Notes under the pieces: model-generated
Databases searched by the model: none
What the model was told of the DNA's origin: nothing
What the model saw: only the letters and a program-made list of their open reading frames with translations
Translations under genes and position numbers: made by a program
Shown: positions 52,294 through 64,000 of the stretch, piece after piece
Layout: every line of letters begins with the position of its first letter
Position numbering within the stretch: position 1 is the first letter of the stretch
Assembly (NCBI GenBank): GCA_013076295.1
Contig: RQOL01000824.1
Coordinates: 3,658,001 to 3,722,000, forward strand
Length of the DNA stretch: 64,000 nucleotides
From: Sanderia malayensis
Lineage: Eukaryota; Cnidaria; Scyphozoa; Semaeostomeae; Pelagiidae
Reading direction: 5' to 3'

Positions 52294-54631
52294 ATGAAGG
52301 TTATCTTGGCCTTTTTCATTGCCATCAGCGTAGCTGTTTGCCATGCAGGTAAGAAGTACTTCCATCAGCGACTTTTCTTCACCTAATAATAAATAAACAT
52401 ATACATTTGATACCATTGAGTAAATTTAGATAAATAATACATAACAATTGGGACAGATACATAATAAATAATTAAGATAGAATTTGTAGAAAGACATTAT
52501 CCAGCATATTTCAGTTTATGACCTTTTTCGTAGAGCTTTTTGAAGGCGATATTGTATTGGACCCAAGTACGAGAGAAATTGTTGAAGGACACACAACTTT
52601 TGATGCTATCAAGTCGGACACAAAGAAATGGACCAACGCAAAAGTGCCATATGTTTTTGCTTCAGACTTTAGTAAGAAGATTAATGAATTTTTTAAAATG
52701 GCATCTTTAACCTTTCTGTTGAAATGAAGCATTCATTCATTAACTGATTTTTGTTGACACCCGAAAGCCTCAATAATTCCAAAAATAATTTGCCCCCAGT
52801 GAATTCTGATTTTTTCAACCTGGTTAGATCTAAACAAACTATCCTATGTATGAATGCATGATTACTGAAAACTTCGACAAACGTTAGTCCTTGATCAACA
52901 AGATCATTATTCAAAAGAATTCAAGTGATTTACGCTTTAACTGCAGACCATGTTTGAATGTTTTCTAGGACCTGCAAGAAGACAAGTTGTTTCTGAAGCA
53001 ATCGCAGAATACAACAAATACACTTGCATTAGATTCGTGCCGAGAACAAACGAAAAAAACTACGTCAAATTCATTGTTGGAGGAGGGTATGTGGCTACAG
53101 ATTCTTGTTTTTTATATTATATGTGTCTAGCTTCAATGTTACGCTCCGTTTCTTTACGTTTTATCATCTTGAGCATCAATTAATTCATCACATTGCAGAT
53201 GCTATTCGTACATTGGCATGATAGGGGGTAAGCAGGATATCTCCATTGGACAAGGATGTGAGTACAAGGGAATTGTGATGCACGAAATGATGCATGCATC
53301 TGGATTCTGGCATGAACAATCGAGACTGGACAGAGACAATTACATTAATGTGTATTGGGACAACATCTCAAACGGAAGAAGTGTGTATATGTGATTTGTA
53401 TATTTGACTTTCAATGATATAGGATAGTGCTGAAGCTCAGAGATTTACAGCCATTTTCCTTGAATGATGAAGGATTGATATCAGGAGGAAGGGAAAAAAT
53501 ATATTCTAGGGGGAGGGAGGGGGTGATACCATACATCTTTGTAGCAGTATTTCAATTCGAAAGATAAGCCTTACTGCTAAACTCTAAGAAGAGGAGAGAT
53601 ATTATTCTTATCTCCTGGAAATATGTGCAGATAAAGGTATTTAATCTGAATCAATCATTTGGAAGTAGAACTTACGAAATGGTCAGATGCTAACTAGCTA
53701 CGTGATATCACTTGTTTTAAAGACGTTCAAGGATCAAGCTGAAACCAATTTAGGGATGGTATGGTGTTGCATAACAGTGTTTCTTGTTATTTAGACAACC
53801 ACAATTTCAAAAAGTATACTCATGGCAAAGCCGATTATTATGGCGAAGGTTACGACTACGACAGCATAATGCATTATGGTAACTGGTATTTCAGCAAGAA
53901 TAACAACATGACACTCCAAGCCGTTAATGATCCCTACAAAATTCTCGGACAGAGAGATGGTTTCAGTCAAACAGATGTCCGACAATTAAACAAGGTCTAC
54001 AGTTGTCGAGGATATGAAAACGTCAAAGTGCCAGCACTAAAAGGTAATACACCCAATCTAGTCTTGACAAAATAATGTCATTGCAAGCAGCAAGACTTTG
54101 GCCTATGTAATATAAATGGGGATGTTTCTCTGATGCGTTATTTCCGTTTTTCCCAATCCAGGTTGTATTGACAAGTCGAATAGCTGCGCCAGCTATGCGC
54201 AGAGGGGTGTCTGCGATTCAAACGCAAAATACATGCTTAATAATTGTTGCAAAAGCTGCAAAGAATTTCGTAAGTTAGAGATAAATAAATATTGCTATTA
54301 GCTAGGCGAATTCATGCGGTTCAATTCAGTAAACCTGTGACTTCAGCTAATAGAAATCCAATGATTTTGCGAAATTAGACATAATTCTTTTAACGGCAAC
54401 GGAGTGAATAGTTGAACATACGGCTAAACGTTATGAGATGCATAGCTATATATGTGAATGAGTTTCAATAATCTGAAAGCATGATATTTTCATTTTTTAG
54501 GAGAGGGAACTGGCTCTAGCTGCAAGGATGAAAATAAATGGTGTCCAAGTTGGATACAAACATCACGAAATTATTGCGTCACAAATGACTATGTGAAAAA
54601 GAATTGCAAGAAGAGTTGCAAGTTCTGTTAA
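52294..54631 (+). CDS. Astacin 5: secreted M12A zinc metalloprotease with two ShKT domains (unit 2)
   Basis: Exons 52294-52348, 52534-52671, 52969-53086, 53199-53380, 53795-54043, 54162-54269 and 54501-54631; 326 aa. The coding sequence appears identical to astacin 4, and the only difference noticed in the locus is one extra T in intron 2 (near 52813). If the assembly is right, this doubles the dose of one product without changing it. Confidence 0.9.
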
Positions 54632-55461
54632 ATTGGACTTGACTTGATCTTATTTTACTTGTTATTAATCAAGGCCAGTTGAAATGAATCATGAAAAGTA
54701 TTGAAATTTTTTACTTGATTTTCTGTACACAATTCTATTTATCTATTTCTCCAAACGCATTCTAATTTTCCATCATCACGATCTAGCAATGCAACTTCAA
54801 CAAGTCAATTGAATCGCAGAGTTTGCTGGCCTGGCTTGCAAAGTCTGCGATTTGCAAAGTCTTCTTTTGATTCAATTTTTATTCTGAGAACCGTTTTATA
54901 ATCTATTGTATCTCTTCTGGCGCGAGATAAAGCTGGTAGCTAACAGCACTCTGTCTTGTACTGTGTAATGTACTAATGACTGAAAAAACTTAGAGAACTT
55001 ATACTGCTGAAGGCAAAATCCGCACGGAACTTTTCAATTTTAATATTTCTAACGCTGCAAGCAACTGAGAATTAGTAAGCTGATTTTTTGATTTGCAATG
55101 AAATTTCGTATAAAATGTCTGATAAATACATTGTTCAACTCTTCTATACCCACATGCTGTGTAATAAGATAAGATGCTAAACATAAATAAACTATTTTGG
55201 AGGACTAAGCATTTAATTATATGAAAAATAATATTTGAAAATGTTTAGTTGAAAATAAGGGCTTATTAAGAAACATTTAGAAGTTATGCTTTTAGTTAAG
55301 TTCCTTATCAAGCGAGATCCTTCTCAGGCTTCATTGCACTGTAGCATCTTCATACATCACCCGTCTAGTTTACTAGTCTCCGCTAATTTTTACAGTACAT
55401 TAATAAATATACCGGGAGCTGTGGTGCATAAATAGATGACAATCCGTGCATGATTTTTTAG

Positions 55462-55690
55462 GATATGGAAAAAAGTCTTGTGGAATTTCAGAATGCACTG
55501 GTTGGACCAAGCTGATAGCCTTGATCAGCCTTACGACCTGGATTCCGTCATGCACTATGGGAATAAAGTATTTGGCAAAAGGAGCTCCCGAGGTATCAAG
55601 ATGATGACGATCAAAGCACCGAGCAATGAAAAAAGGAAATTGGGCCAGAGAAATGAATTTATTGAGGTAGATATTAATCAGATCAATTAA
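55462..55690 (+). pseudogene. Orphan astacin exon, cut at the unit junction (unit 2)
   Basis: Identical to 49517-49745, including the junction-derived TAA stop. Confidence 0.8.
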
Positions 55691-55758
55691 TCAGATCAAA
55701 GAGAATAGGTTTCATTGTGGATATTGCTATAACCAATTGTTTGTTAGGGCATTGCAAG

Positions 55759-55922
55759 CAGTGGCGTAGCTATAAGGGGGGCAGGGGGGCAGCTGCCCCC
55801 CCACCAAACGTTTCCAGCTGCTTGTCGGAAAATTTGTCGGAAAATTTACAACGCAAATTTTACGTTTGTCGGAATTTGTCCGGGTTTCGCTCCTTCGCCG
55901 CAAAATTGCAGCTACGCCAGTG
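55759..55922. mobile_element. 164 bp hAT-type MITE (unit 3)
   Basis: Identical copy of 43870-44033, inherited with the unit. Confidence 0.9.
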
Positions 55923-56189
55923 ATTGCAAGTGAAGCTGCATGGAAGTCCTTTTAATACTTGTTTATCAGCGGCAAACGCACCAAAGTGAGCAAGTAATAT
56001 AATTTTCAATGGCTTCACAAGTCACAAGCAATCAAGTGATACAATAGTGATCATATAGTATGTTAATAAAATAAGACACAACCGGTAGTATTTAATAAAT
56101 GAATGGATGACTAAATAAGATCAAATCGAAATTTAGAAAAAGCACCACTACGCAATTGTCACATACTCCAGATAATTTTCATTCATTAA

Positions 56190-56539
56190 TTACTTGGTGG
56201 ATTCTTCTAAGTAGGAAATCAAATCTAAACGTTCATTTTTCTTCTTGAGTCGAGCAAACACCATTTTAGTTCCAGGTATATATTTGTTTGGGTTCTCAAG
56301 ATCAATCCACAAGGTGTCCCTTCCCCATGTGATTCCTTTGTTTTTGTTCGCTTCCGTGTATAAGTAAATCCAGGCGCCTGTCCAGTTTTCCGGCCAATCA
56401 AGCCATGCAAGTTTGGACCGGTCTTGTGTTTTCCACCCTGTTCTACACTGTGGCACTGTAAGCATCTTTGTTTAAAAACTTTGGCACCCTTTGTAGCATC
56501 GCCGCCATCAGATGCTTTTTCGGTTCCCTTCTTCGGCAT
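56190..56539 (-). pseudogene. Cytochrome c retrocopy, frameshifted (unit 3)
   Basis: Identical to 44301-44650 with the same disabling shift. Confidence 0.9.
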
Positions 56540-58238
56540 TTTCTTGTGAAAAATCTTCGTCAAGACGTTAAACGGGGTCGTTCTAAAAAGGTCGTTCTAA
56601 AGTAGCGAGGAGGAAATTGATAGGTTTGATGATAGGCACAGCTAAAATGCAATGCAACTCACAAGACATCATCATTGTTATGGAAGATTAATACAAAGGT
56701 TGTTGGCCAAGATGAAGACGCGATTAACGTGTGCTTATACTAAAGAAGCCAAAATGAGTTAACCCAATACTTTGGAAATTATGCTTCCAAAATCACATTT
56801 ACCGAACCTTCTTTATGCAAAAAAAACTAAGAGATTGCCAGCAAGAAGATGATCTTCAAAATGAGGCTCCAGGGAGAAATGTTAACATCATGTTATAAAA
56901 GAACAAAATTTTTAAAAGATGGACAAAATATTGTTGTACAAGAGCTGTTTTGGGACAACCGTGATGTGGTGAAAAAAAAATAATCACCAATAACACAAAG
57001 AGCCCTATTATAATATAATTTAAGATGCGGAAAAAAGTGAAGATAAAAAAGGCAGCGGGTGCATGCAAAGTCGTGAAAGAAATTATACTGACACTGATGG
57101 AGCTGGAAATTGAAAGCCTTACAAACGTCATTCAATTATACAGCGGTGAAATTGGTGATTCTTACATACAGCAGGTAGAAATTGACTTCTTTGAAAAGTC
57201 TAAGCAAATGGATAGCATTCTATTACTTAGATTTAAACTATCAAAAAACAAGAGAACAAGATTCGCTGAAGATACCATAGAGATGAAACTATGGAAAACC
57301 ACAATTATCCAAGTTCTGCTTTGACATGGCACTTGAAAAGAAATGAAGATCAACAACCAAGAGCAGGTTTTCTAGAATATAAGTTTGCCCCTTTCTTGAT
57401 GCTCATGTGGTAATGCTGTTAATCGATAGTTAAACATATAATGCCATTTGCATGCATTAGGATTTATTCAAAATACTATTTTCGTTTTCATATTTATCAA
57501 TGTTTCTTGACATAGTTGGAAAGTTGTAGGAGTCGCGCCCATAGAAATTCTATTAATTAAAGTCGGAACGACAATCTGGGTTTTAGCAGGAACAATAGAA
57601 CATTAATTGTTCCATGAAAACACGTGATTATTCTTTGCATTGATAAATTGAGTAGAATAACACAACGTTCAAGGACTGTTGATACAAAAGCCTTGCATTT
57701 AGGTATTGCCTCTTATGAAAAACGTCATTTTCAAGCCATTTTCGACATTATTTACGATATTATCCAAGAATAAATAGGAATGTCTTTTTTCGCTGAATTG
57801 ACTTCATCAAGTCTTTCTTGCAATATTCTAAAAATCTCTTCACAAGTATCAGTTGATCCAACAAATTCACCCTCAACTTTGCATTAACTTCGAGAAACAA
57901 CTCCACAATATTTTCAATTGTCGCAAGTGTACTTAGAATCTTCGCTGAAGAAGCACGCTTATCAGTGAAGCTGTATTTGCCATTAGGAGACAACTTTTTG
58001 GAAGGCATGTAATAAAAACGGCTTCCTGAACCCTTGTGTCACATCAACGTGCTTTCACTTCAGCTCATAGACAGATTGAACTCTTGGAAAAAGTATGACT
58101 GCATTTTTATCCACATTTACGATTTTACTTCACAATAGCAACCTTTTTGCTTACCTTAATCCAAGAGAATTTTCTGTTATTTTCACCAATGCTTTAATTC
58201 AAATGAAATTGCAATTTTCTTTTTCCAGATCATTAAAG

Positions 58239-60576
58239 ATGAAGGTTATCTTGGCCTTTTTCATTGCCATCAGCGTAGCTGTTTGCCATGCAGGTAAGAA
58301 GTACTTCCATCAGCGACTTTTCTTCACCTAATAATAAATAAACATATACATTTGATACCATTGAGTAAATTTAGATAAATAATACATAACAATTGGGACA
58401 GATACATAATAAATAATTAAGATAGAATTTGTAGAAAGACATTATCCAGCATATTTCAGTTTATGACCTTTTTCGTAGAGCTTTTTGAAGGCGATATTGT
58501 ATTGGACCCAAGTACGAGAGAAATTGTTGAAGGACACACAACTTTTGATGCTATCAAGTCGGACACAAAGAAATGGACCAACGCAAAAGTGCCATATGTT
58601 TTTGCTTCAGACTTTAGTAAGAAGATTAATGAATTTTTTAAAATGGCATCTTTAACCTTTCTGTTGAAATGAAGCATTCATTCATTAACTGATTTTTGTT
58701 GACACCCGAAAGCCTCAATAATTCCAAAAATAATTTGCCCCCAGTGAATTCTGATTTTTTCAACCTGGTTAGATCTAAACAAACTATCCTATGTATGAAT
58801 GCATGATTACTGAAAACTTCGACAAACGTTAGTCCTTGATCAACAAGATCATTATTCAAAAGAATTCAAGTGATTTACGCTTTAACTGCAGACCATGTTT
58901 GAATGTTTTCTAGGACCTGCAAGAAGACAAGTTGTTTCTGAAGCAATCGCAGAATACAACAAATACACTTGCATTAGATTCGTGCCGAGAACAAACGAAA
59001 AAAACTACGTCAAATTCATTGTTGGAGGAGGGTATGTGGCTACAGATTCTTGTTTTTTATATTATATGTGTCTAGCTTCAATGTTACGCTCCGTTTCTTT
59101 ACGTTTTATCATCTTGAGCATCAATTAATTCATCACATTGCAGATGCTATTCGTACATTGGCATGATAGGGGGTAAGCAGGATATCTCCATTGGACAAGG
59201 ATGTGAGTACAAGGGAATTGTGATGCACGAAATGATGCATGCATCTGGATTCTGGCATGAACAATCGAGACTGGACAGAGACAATTACATTAATGTGTAT
59301 TGGGACAACATCTCAAACGGAAGAAGTGTGTATATGTGATTTGTATATTTGACTTTCAATGATATAGGATAGTGCTGAAGCTCAGAGATTTACAGCCATT
59401 TTCCTTGAATGATGAAGGATTGATATCAGGAGGAAGGGAAAAAATATATTCTAGGGGGAGGGAGGGGGTGATACCATACATCTTTGTAGCAGTATTTCAA
59501 TTCGAAAGATAAGCCTTACTGCTAAACTCTAAGAAGAGGAGAGATATTATTCTTATCTCCTGGAAATATGTGCAGATAAAGGTATTTAATCTGAATCAAT
59601 CATTTGGAAGTAGAACTTACGAAATGGTCAGATGCTAACTAGCTACGTGATATCACTTGTTTTAAAGACGTTCAAGGATCAAGCTGAAACCAATTTAGGG
59701 ATGGTATGGTGTTGCATAACAGTGTTTCTTGTTATTTAGACAACCACAATTTCAAAAAGTATACTCATGGCAAAGCCGATTATTATGGCGAAGGTTACGA
59801 CTACGACAGCATAATGCATTATGGTAACTGGTATTTCAGCAAGAATAACAACATGACACTCCAAGCCGTTAATGATCCCTACAAAATTCTCGGACAGAGA
59901 GATGGTTTCAGTCAAACAGATGTCCGACAATTAAACAAGGTCTACAGTTGTCGAGGATATGAAAACGTCAAAGTGCCAGCACTAAAAGGTAATACACCCA
60001 ATCTAGTCTTGACAAAATAATGTCATTGCAAGCAGCAAGACTTTGGCCTATGTAATATAAATGGGGATGTTTCTCTGATGCGTTATTTCCGTTTTTCCCA
60101 ATCCAGGTTGTATTGACAAGTCGAATAGCTGCGCCAGCTATGCGCAGAGGGGTGTCTGCGATTCAAACGCAAAATACATGCTTAATAATTGTTGCAAAAG
60201 CTGCAAAGAATTTCGTAAGTTAGAGATAAATAAATATTGCTATTAGCTAGGCGAATTCATGCGGTTCAATTCAGTAAACCTGTGACTTCAGCTAATAGAA
60301 ATCCAATGATTTTGCGAAATTAGACATAATTCTTTTAACGGCAACGGAGTGAATAGTTGAACATACGGCTAAACGTTATGAGATGCATAGCTATATATGT
60401 GAATGAGTTTCAATAATCTGAAAGCATGATATTTTCATTTTTTAGGAGAGGGAACTGGCTCTAGCTGCAAGGATGAAAATAAATGGTGTCCAAGTTGGAT
60501 ACAAACATCACGAAATTATTGCGTCACAAATGACTATGTGAAAAAGAATTGCAAGAAGAGTTGCAAGTTCTGTTAA
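58239..60576 (+). CDS. Astacin 6: secreted M12A zinc metalloprotease with two ShKT domains (unit 3)
   Basis: Exons 58239-58293, 58479-58616, 58914-59031, 59144-59325, 59740-59988, 60107-60214 and 60446-60576; 326 aa. The coding sequence appears identical to astacins 4 and 5. Intron 2 has six T in the variable run, as in unit 2. Last full gene of the array. Confidence 0.9.
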
Positions 60577-61406
60577 ATTGGACTTGACTTGATCTTATTT
60601 TACTTGTTATTAATCAAGGCCAGTTGAAATGAATCATGAAAAGTATTGAAATTTTTTACTTGATTTTCTGTACACAATTCTATTTATCTATTTCTCCAAA
60701 CGCATTCTAATTTTCCATCATCACGATCTAGCAATGCAACTTCAACAAGTCAATTGAATCGCAGAGTTTGCTGGCCTGGCTTGCAAAGTCTGCGATTTGC
60801 AAAGTCTTCTTTTGATTCAATTTTTATTCTGAGAACCGTTTTATAATCTATTGTATCTCTTCTGGCGCGAGATAAAGCTGGTAGCTAACAGCACTCTGTC
60901 TTGTACTGTGTAATGTACTAATGACTGAAAAAACTTAGAGAACTTATACTGCTGAAGGCAAAATCCGCACGGAACTTTTCAATTTTAATATTTCTAACGC
61001 TGCAAGCAACTGAGAATTAGTAAGCTGATTTTTTGATTTGCAATGAAATTTCGTATAAAATGTCTGATAAATACATTGTTCAACTCTTCTATACCCACAT
61101 GCTGTGTAATAAGATAAGATGCTAAACATAAATAAACTATTTTGGAGGACTAAGCATTTAATTATATGAAAAATAATATTTGAAAATGTTTAGTTGAAAA
61201 TAAGGGCTTATTAAGAAACATTTAGAAGTTATGCTTTTAGTTAAGTTCCTTATCAAGCGAGATCCTTCTCAGGCTTCATTGCACTGTAGCATCTTCATAC
61301 ATCACCCGTCTAGTTTACTAGTCTCCGCTAATTTTTACAGTACATTAATAAATATACCGGGAGCTGTGGTGCATAAATAGATGACAATCCGTGCATGATT
61401 TTTTAG

Positions 61407-61734
61407 GATATGGAAAAAAGTCTTGTGGAATTTCAGAATGCACTGGTTGGACCAAGCTGATAGCCTTGATCAGCCTTACGACCTGGATTCCGTCATGCAC
61501 TATGGGAATAAAGTATTTGGCAAAAGGAGCTCCCGAGGTATCAAGATGATGACGATCAAAGCACCGAGCAATGAAAAAAGGAAATTGGGCCAGAGAAATG
61601 AATTTATTGAGGTAGATATTAATCAGATCAATTTTTTTCACAACTGTCCAGGTCCTCTGAGTTCGGAAGAAATCTGTGATGCTGTTGCATTTAGCTACAC
61701 ATGTTATGGGTCTAAAGTGCTTTGTGTGCAATAA
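61407..61734 (+). pseudogene. Orphan astacin exon, full length (unit 3 and beyond)
   Basis: Same sequence as 49517-49745 up to QIN, but it continues past the duplication breakpoint with FFHNCPGPLSSEE and four cysteines in the tail, ending KVLCVQ and TAA. It is therefore the ancestral form of the exon and shows where the duplicated unit stops. No upstream exons with signal peptide or zinc motif are found within 800 bp, so it is probably the end of a decayed astacin gene. A spliced gene with distant exons is not excluded. Confidence 0.7.
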
Positions 61735-62760
61735 TTAATAATGAATTGAACCGTGATAAAAGAGTGCATTGTTTATTTGTATTTTCTATTGTCTCAACAC
61801 AATGAAAGCGCAAAGATTCAATAATAAAATCCAGATATTTGGATCTCTCCTGAGTAATGAATATGCAATGCATAATACTCGTTCAACTTCTGGGCCTAAA
61901 TTGAAAATTTTATTCTGTACGTTGACCATAGTAATTTAAGCCAATTAATAAAATAAAATTGTTGCAAAATCTGAGCGAGTTCAGAGTTAGTCCTTGCTAG
62001 TAGATTTGCAGACGAAAACGGTGTAAATTAACGTTAATAGATAGCAAAAAATACACCAACCTTGATAAATTCAGATATTTCATTTGAAACTTTCGAAGAA
62101 ACCAACGCACAGCTGCACGTGTAGCAAAAAGAAAGCCACGCCACGTTTTTCATCCGTGAATGAAAATTTGGCGCTTTGAGCCCCAGACCCCATGACATAC
62201 TACGGAACACGCAGTCGCAATGAAGCTGGTTAACACAAAGAATAAAAATGCGATCTGTTACAGCAGGTATTCAAATAGATAATATTATATTAACTATCTT
62301 ACATGGCTAAAAGTCAAAATTAATAATTACCAACTAATCTAAAAACAGATTTAGAAATTAAAGAAAAGTTATTTCAAATAATCCATTGATCTTGTGTCCA
62401 AAACTTGGGAAAGTAACTTTGATAGAGTAATTAATTCATTTGACAAATACCTAACTGTTTAAACTTATCTAAAGCAACATAAACAATTTTTCAAATGCTC
62501 GAGGTAATTTAATATGTTTACAATAAACTGTAGAAGTGTCCACTGTATATAGCCAATCGTTCCACTATTTTCACTTTATAAATATAGAGTATTTAAAAGT
62601 ATAAACTTGAAGTTACGAAATTCGATAAGGAAACTTTAAGATTGAAAAAACTTTCATTCGATGGTTTTCATAAATTCCCCTGTCTGTTATTAAATCAATC
62701 ATTGTTGATTGCATCAACAAATGTTCTGCAAGTCAGGGGGGACTGTTCCTTCAAAACGAC
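61735..62760. other. Intergenic stretch between the astacin array and the GON-domain exon
   Basis: AT-rich, with no ORF above about 40 codons that has any recognisable feature, and no repeat that I can relate to the rest of the window. Confidence 0.45.
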
Positions 62761-63247
62761 TTACCAAAATGGCCACCAATTCCACCACTTATTCCTCCTA
62801 TCTTTCTTGCCTAGTTTGGCTCGCTTTTCTCTCAATGATCTCTTTGTTTTTGGATGTACAGCAATAGGACTGTTCACGTATTGTCGCCGAGACGCAGGAT
62901 TAACGCAGACTTCGGGCTTCAAACGCAGAGGTGCTGCGGGAATACACTCAGAGCACGATCCACCGCAGTGGGCAGAAACTTCAGTATTTGCAGGGGAAAC
63001 TTTAAACTGCGTTATACGATAATCATCTTGCGGGGTGCCAGTTGCCAGCCACTTCAGTGAACCATCCAGTTTCAAATTCGTCCCTTCTGTGTTGATTTTG
63101 AACTTTCCTTTCCTGCAGTCTTCTCGACTGTTTGAATAACAATCACCAGCTGTGCCATATTGCATCTGCCTCCCATTCGATTTCGCAAACGTAAAGTCCT
63201 TTGTATCGATCGTCAATGTGTTCGGAAATACTCTGATCTTCTGGAAC
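62761..63247 (-). CDS. GON-domain protein, exon encoding the domain's C-terminal part
   Basis: The exon starts after TTAATTACAG at 63247. It reads RFQKIRVFPNTLTI, with FTFAKSNGRQMQYGTAGDC, then RKGKFKINTEGTNLKLDG, KWLATG, and VSAHCGGSCSECIPA. The GKF.I...GT..L......W...G and CGG.C..C.P pattern is that of the GON domain found at the C-terminus of ADAMTS9/ADAMTS20-like secreted proteases and some other extracellular proteins. A basic tail rich in KR/RR pairs and tryptophan (WWNWWPF) follows. TAA at 62761 could be the stop, but TTTTG|GTAAGT overlaps it as an excellent donor (exon then ending 62765), so the C-terminus is uncertain. The rest of the gene lies beyond the right edge of the window. 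Confidence 0.7.
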
Positions 63248-63646
63248 CTGTAATTAACAAAATCAAGCAATCAGTCAATTAGCAACAACGCAATAAAAGA
63301 GTAAAGTTGGCAGATAATTGGCAACAAAGTCATTAGATACTGAGGTAACCAAGTGATAATCCAATCAGAGCAGATAATCAAACAAACAGCCAAGCAAATA
63401 ATCAAGCAATCAGATGATCAAAAGACGCATGATCAAGCAATCATGCAATCGAACAGTCAAGTTAGCAGATTATCAGATACAGAAGCAAACAAGGCAATGA
63501 CGTTTTCAGTATTAAGGGAATCAGAGAGTGTTGAAATCACACAATGAGGGCACCGACAAGGCAATGAAGATATCAGAGAAACATAATATCAAGCAACAGA
63601 TAATCAAACCAAGTAACTAAAAGAAGATTCAATTCTCTGCAAATAA
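63248..63646. other. Intron of the GON-domain gene with CAA/ATCA-rich simple sequence
   Basis: Around 63300-63480 the words AATCAAGCAATCAG and AACAAGCAATC recur irregularly, forming low-complexity sequence. The small + strand ORF (63353-63547) is a product of this repetition, not a gene. Confidence 0.5.

Positions 63647-64000
<354 letters not shown>

Larger units (their letters stand above)
43808..61631. repeat. Triplicated tandem unit of about 5.94 kb
   Basis: Units: 43808-49751, 49752-55696 and 55697-about 61631. Everything I compared is identical apart from one T in a T-run (five T in unit 1 near 46868, six in units 2 and 3). Each unit holds a hAT-type MITE, a cytochrome c retrocopy, a full astacin gene and an orphan astacin exon. 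Units 1 and 2 end with the same junction: the end of the unit, then an extra AATCAGAT copied from the preceding bases, then the start CAAAGAGAATAGG. In unit 3 the sequence runs on into unique DNA. Confidence 0.95.

Noticed and set aside
63353..63547. 64-aa ORF rich in IIKQ/Q
   Set aside because: Produced by low-complexity AATCAAGCAATC sequence within an intron.

Overview
This 64 kb window is eukaryotic: genes on both strands are broken by many short GT-AG introns, non-coding DNA is AT-rich, and MITE-like and SINE-like elements are abundant. The gene content points to a cnidarian, probably an anthozoan: astacin metalloproteases with two C-terminal ShKT domains, minimal claudin/PMP22-type four-helix proteins, and a GON-domain protein. 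That assignment is an inference from gene content. The coding exons below were assembled by hand from splice sites, reading phase and comparison among paralogues inside the window.

Layout. (1) 1-1353: 3' exons of a TMEM26-like membrane protein. (2) 2.2-19.8 kb: a tandem family of claudin-like genes, all on the + strand and with the same 3-exon structure. Copy A (2634-4280) is truncated by a 1.6 kb long-inverted-repeat transposon in its last exon. Copy B (9000-10627), copy D (15200-16653) and copy E (18690-19798) look intact. Copy C (about 11160-11375) is an exon-1 pseudogene with a lost start codon. Between them lie broken mobile-element genes: a HEEADTR/DTDVLVLL-type ORF at 7.3-8.1 kb and a frameshifted THAP finger at 11.9 kb. 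(3) 20.8-22.7 kb: a two-exon type II membrane protein with glycosyltransferase-like features. (4) 23.2-26.5 kb: a complete seven-exon triosephosphate isomerase gene on the - strand. (5) 27.6-61.7 kb: an astacin-ShKT metalloprotease array of six genes that look intact, plus orphan exons. Astacin 1 is divergent from TPI. Astacins 2 and 3 are convergent. A partial inverted copy follows astacin 3. Astacins 4, 5 and 6 sit in a nearly perfect triplicated tandem unit of about 5.94 kb. (6) 62.8-63.2 kb: an exon encoding a GON domain, - strand. (7) 63.65-64.0 kb: a long (TCTA)n microsatellite running to the window edge.

How it fits together. The claudin-like proteins are predicted integral membrane proteins. 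The astacins have a signal peptide, a pro-region with an FxGD aspartate-switch motif, a zinc catalytic domain and two ShKT domains, so they should be secreted proteases. Scrambled TPI pieces (exon 1, an exon 2 edge and exon 6) lie inside the astacin array, which suggests that TPI and astacin 1 were duplicated together before the extra TPI copies decayed. Each triplicated unit also carries a 164 bp hAT-type MITE and an intronless, frameshifted cytochrome c retrocopy. The older paralogous copies preserve the matching empty sites, so the order of events can be read directly.
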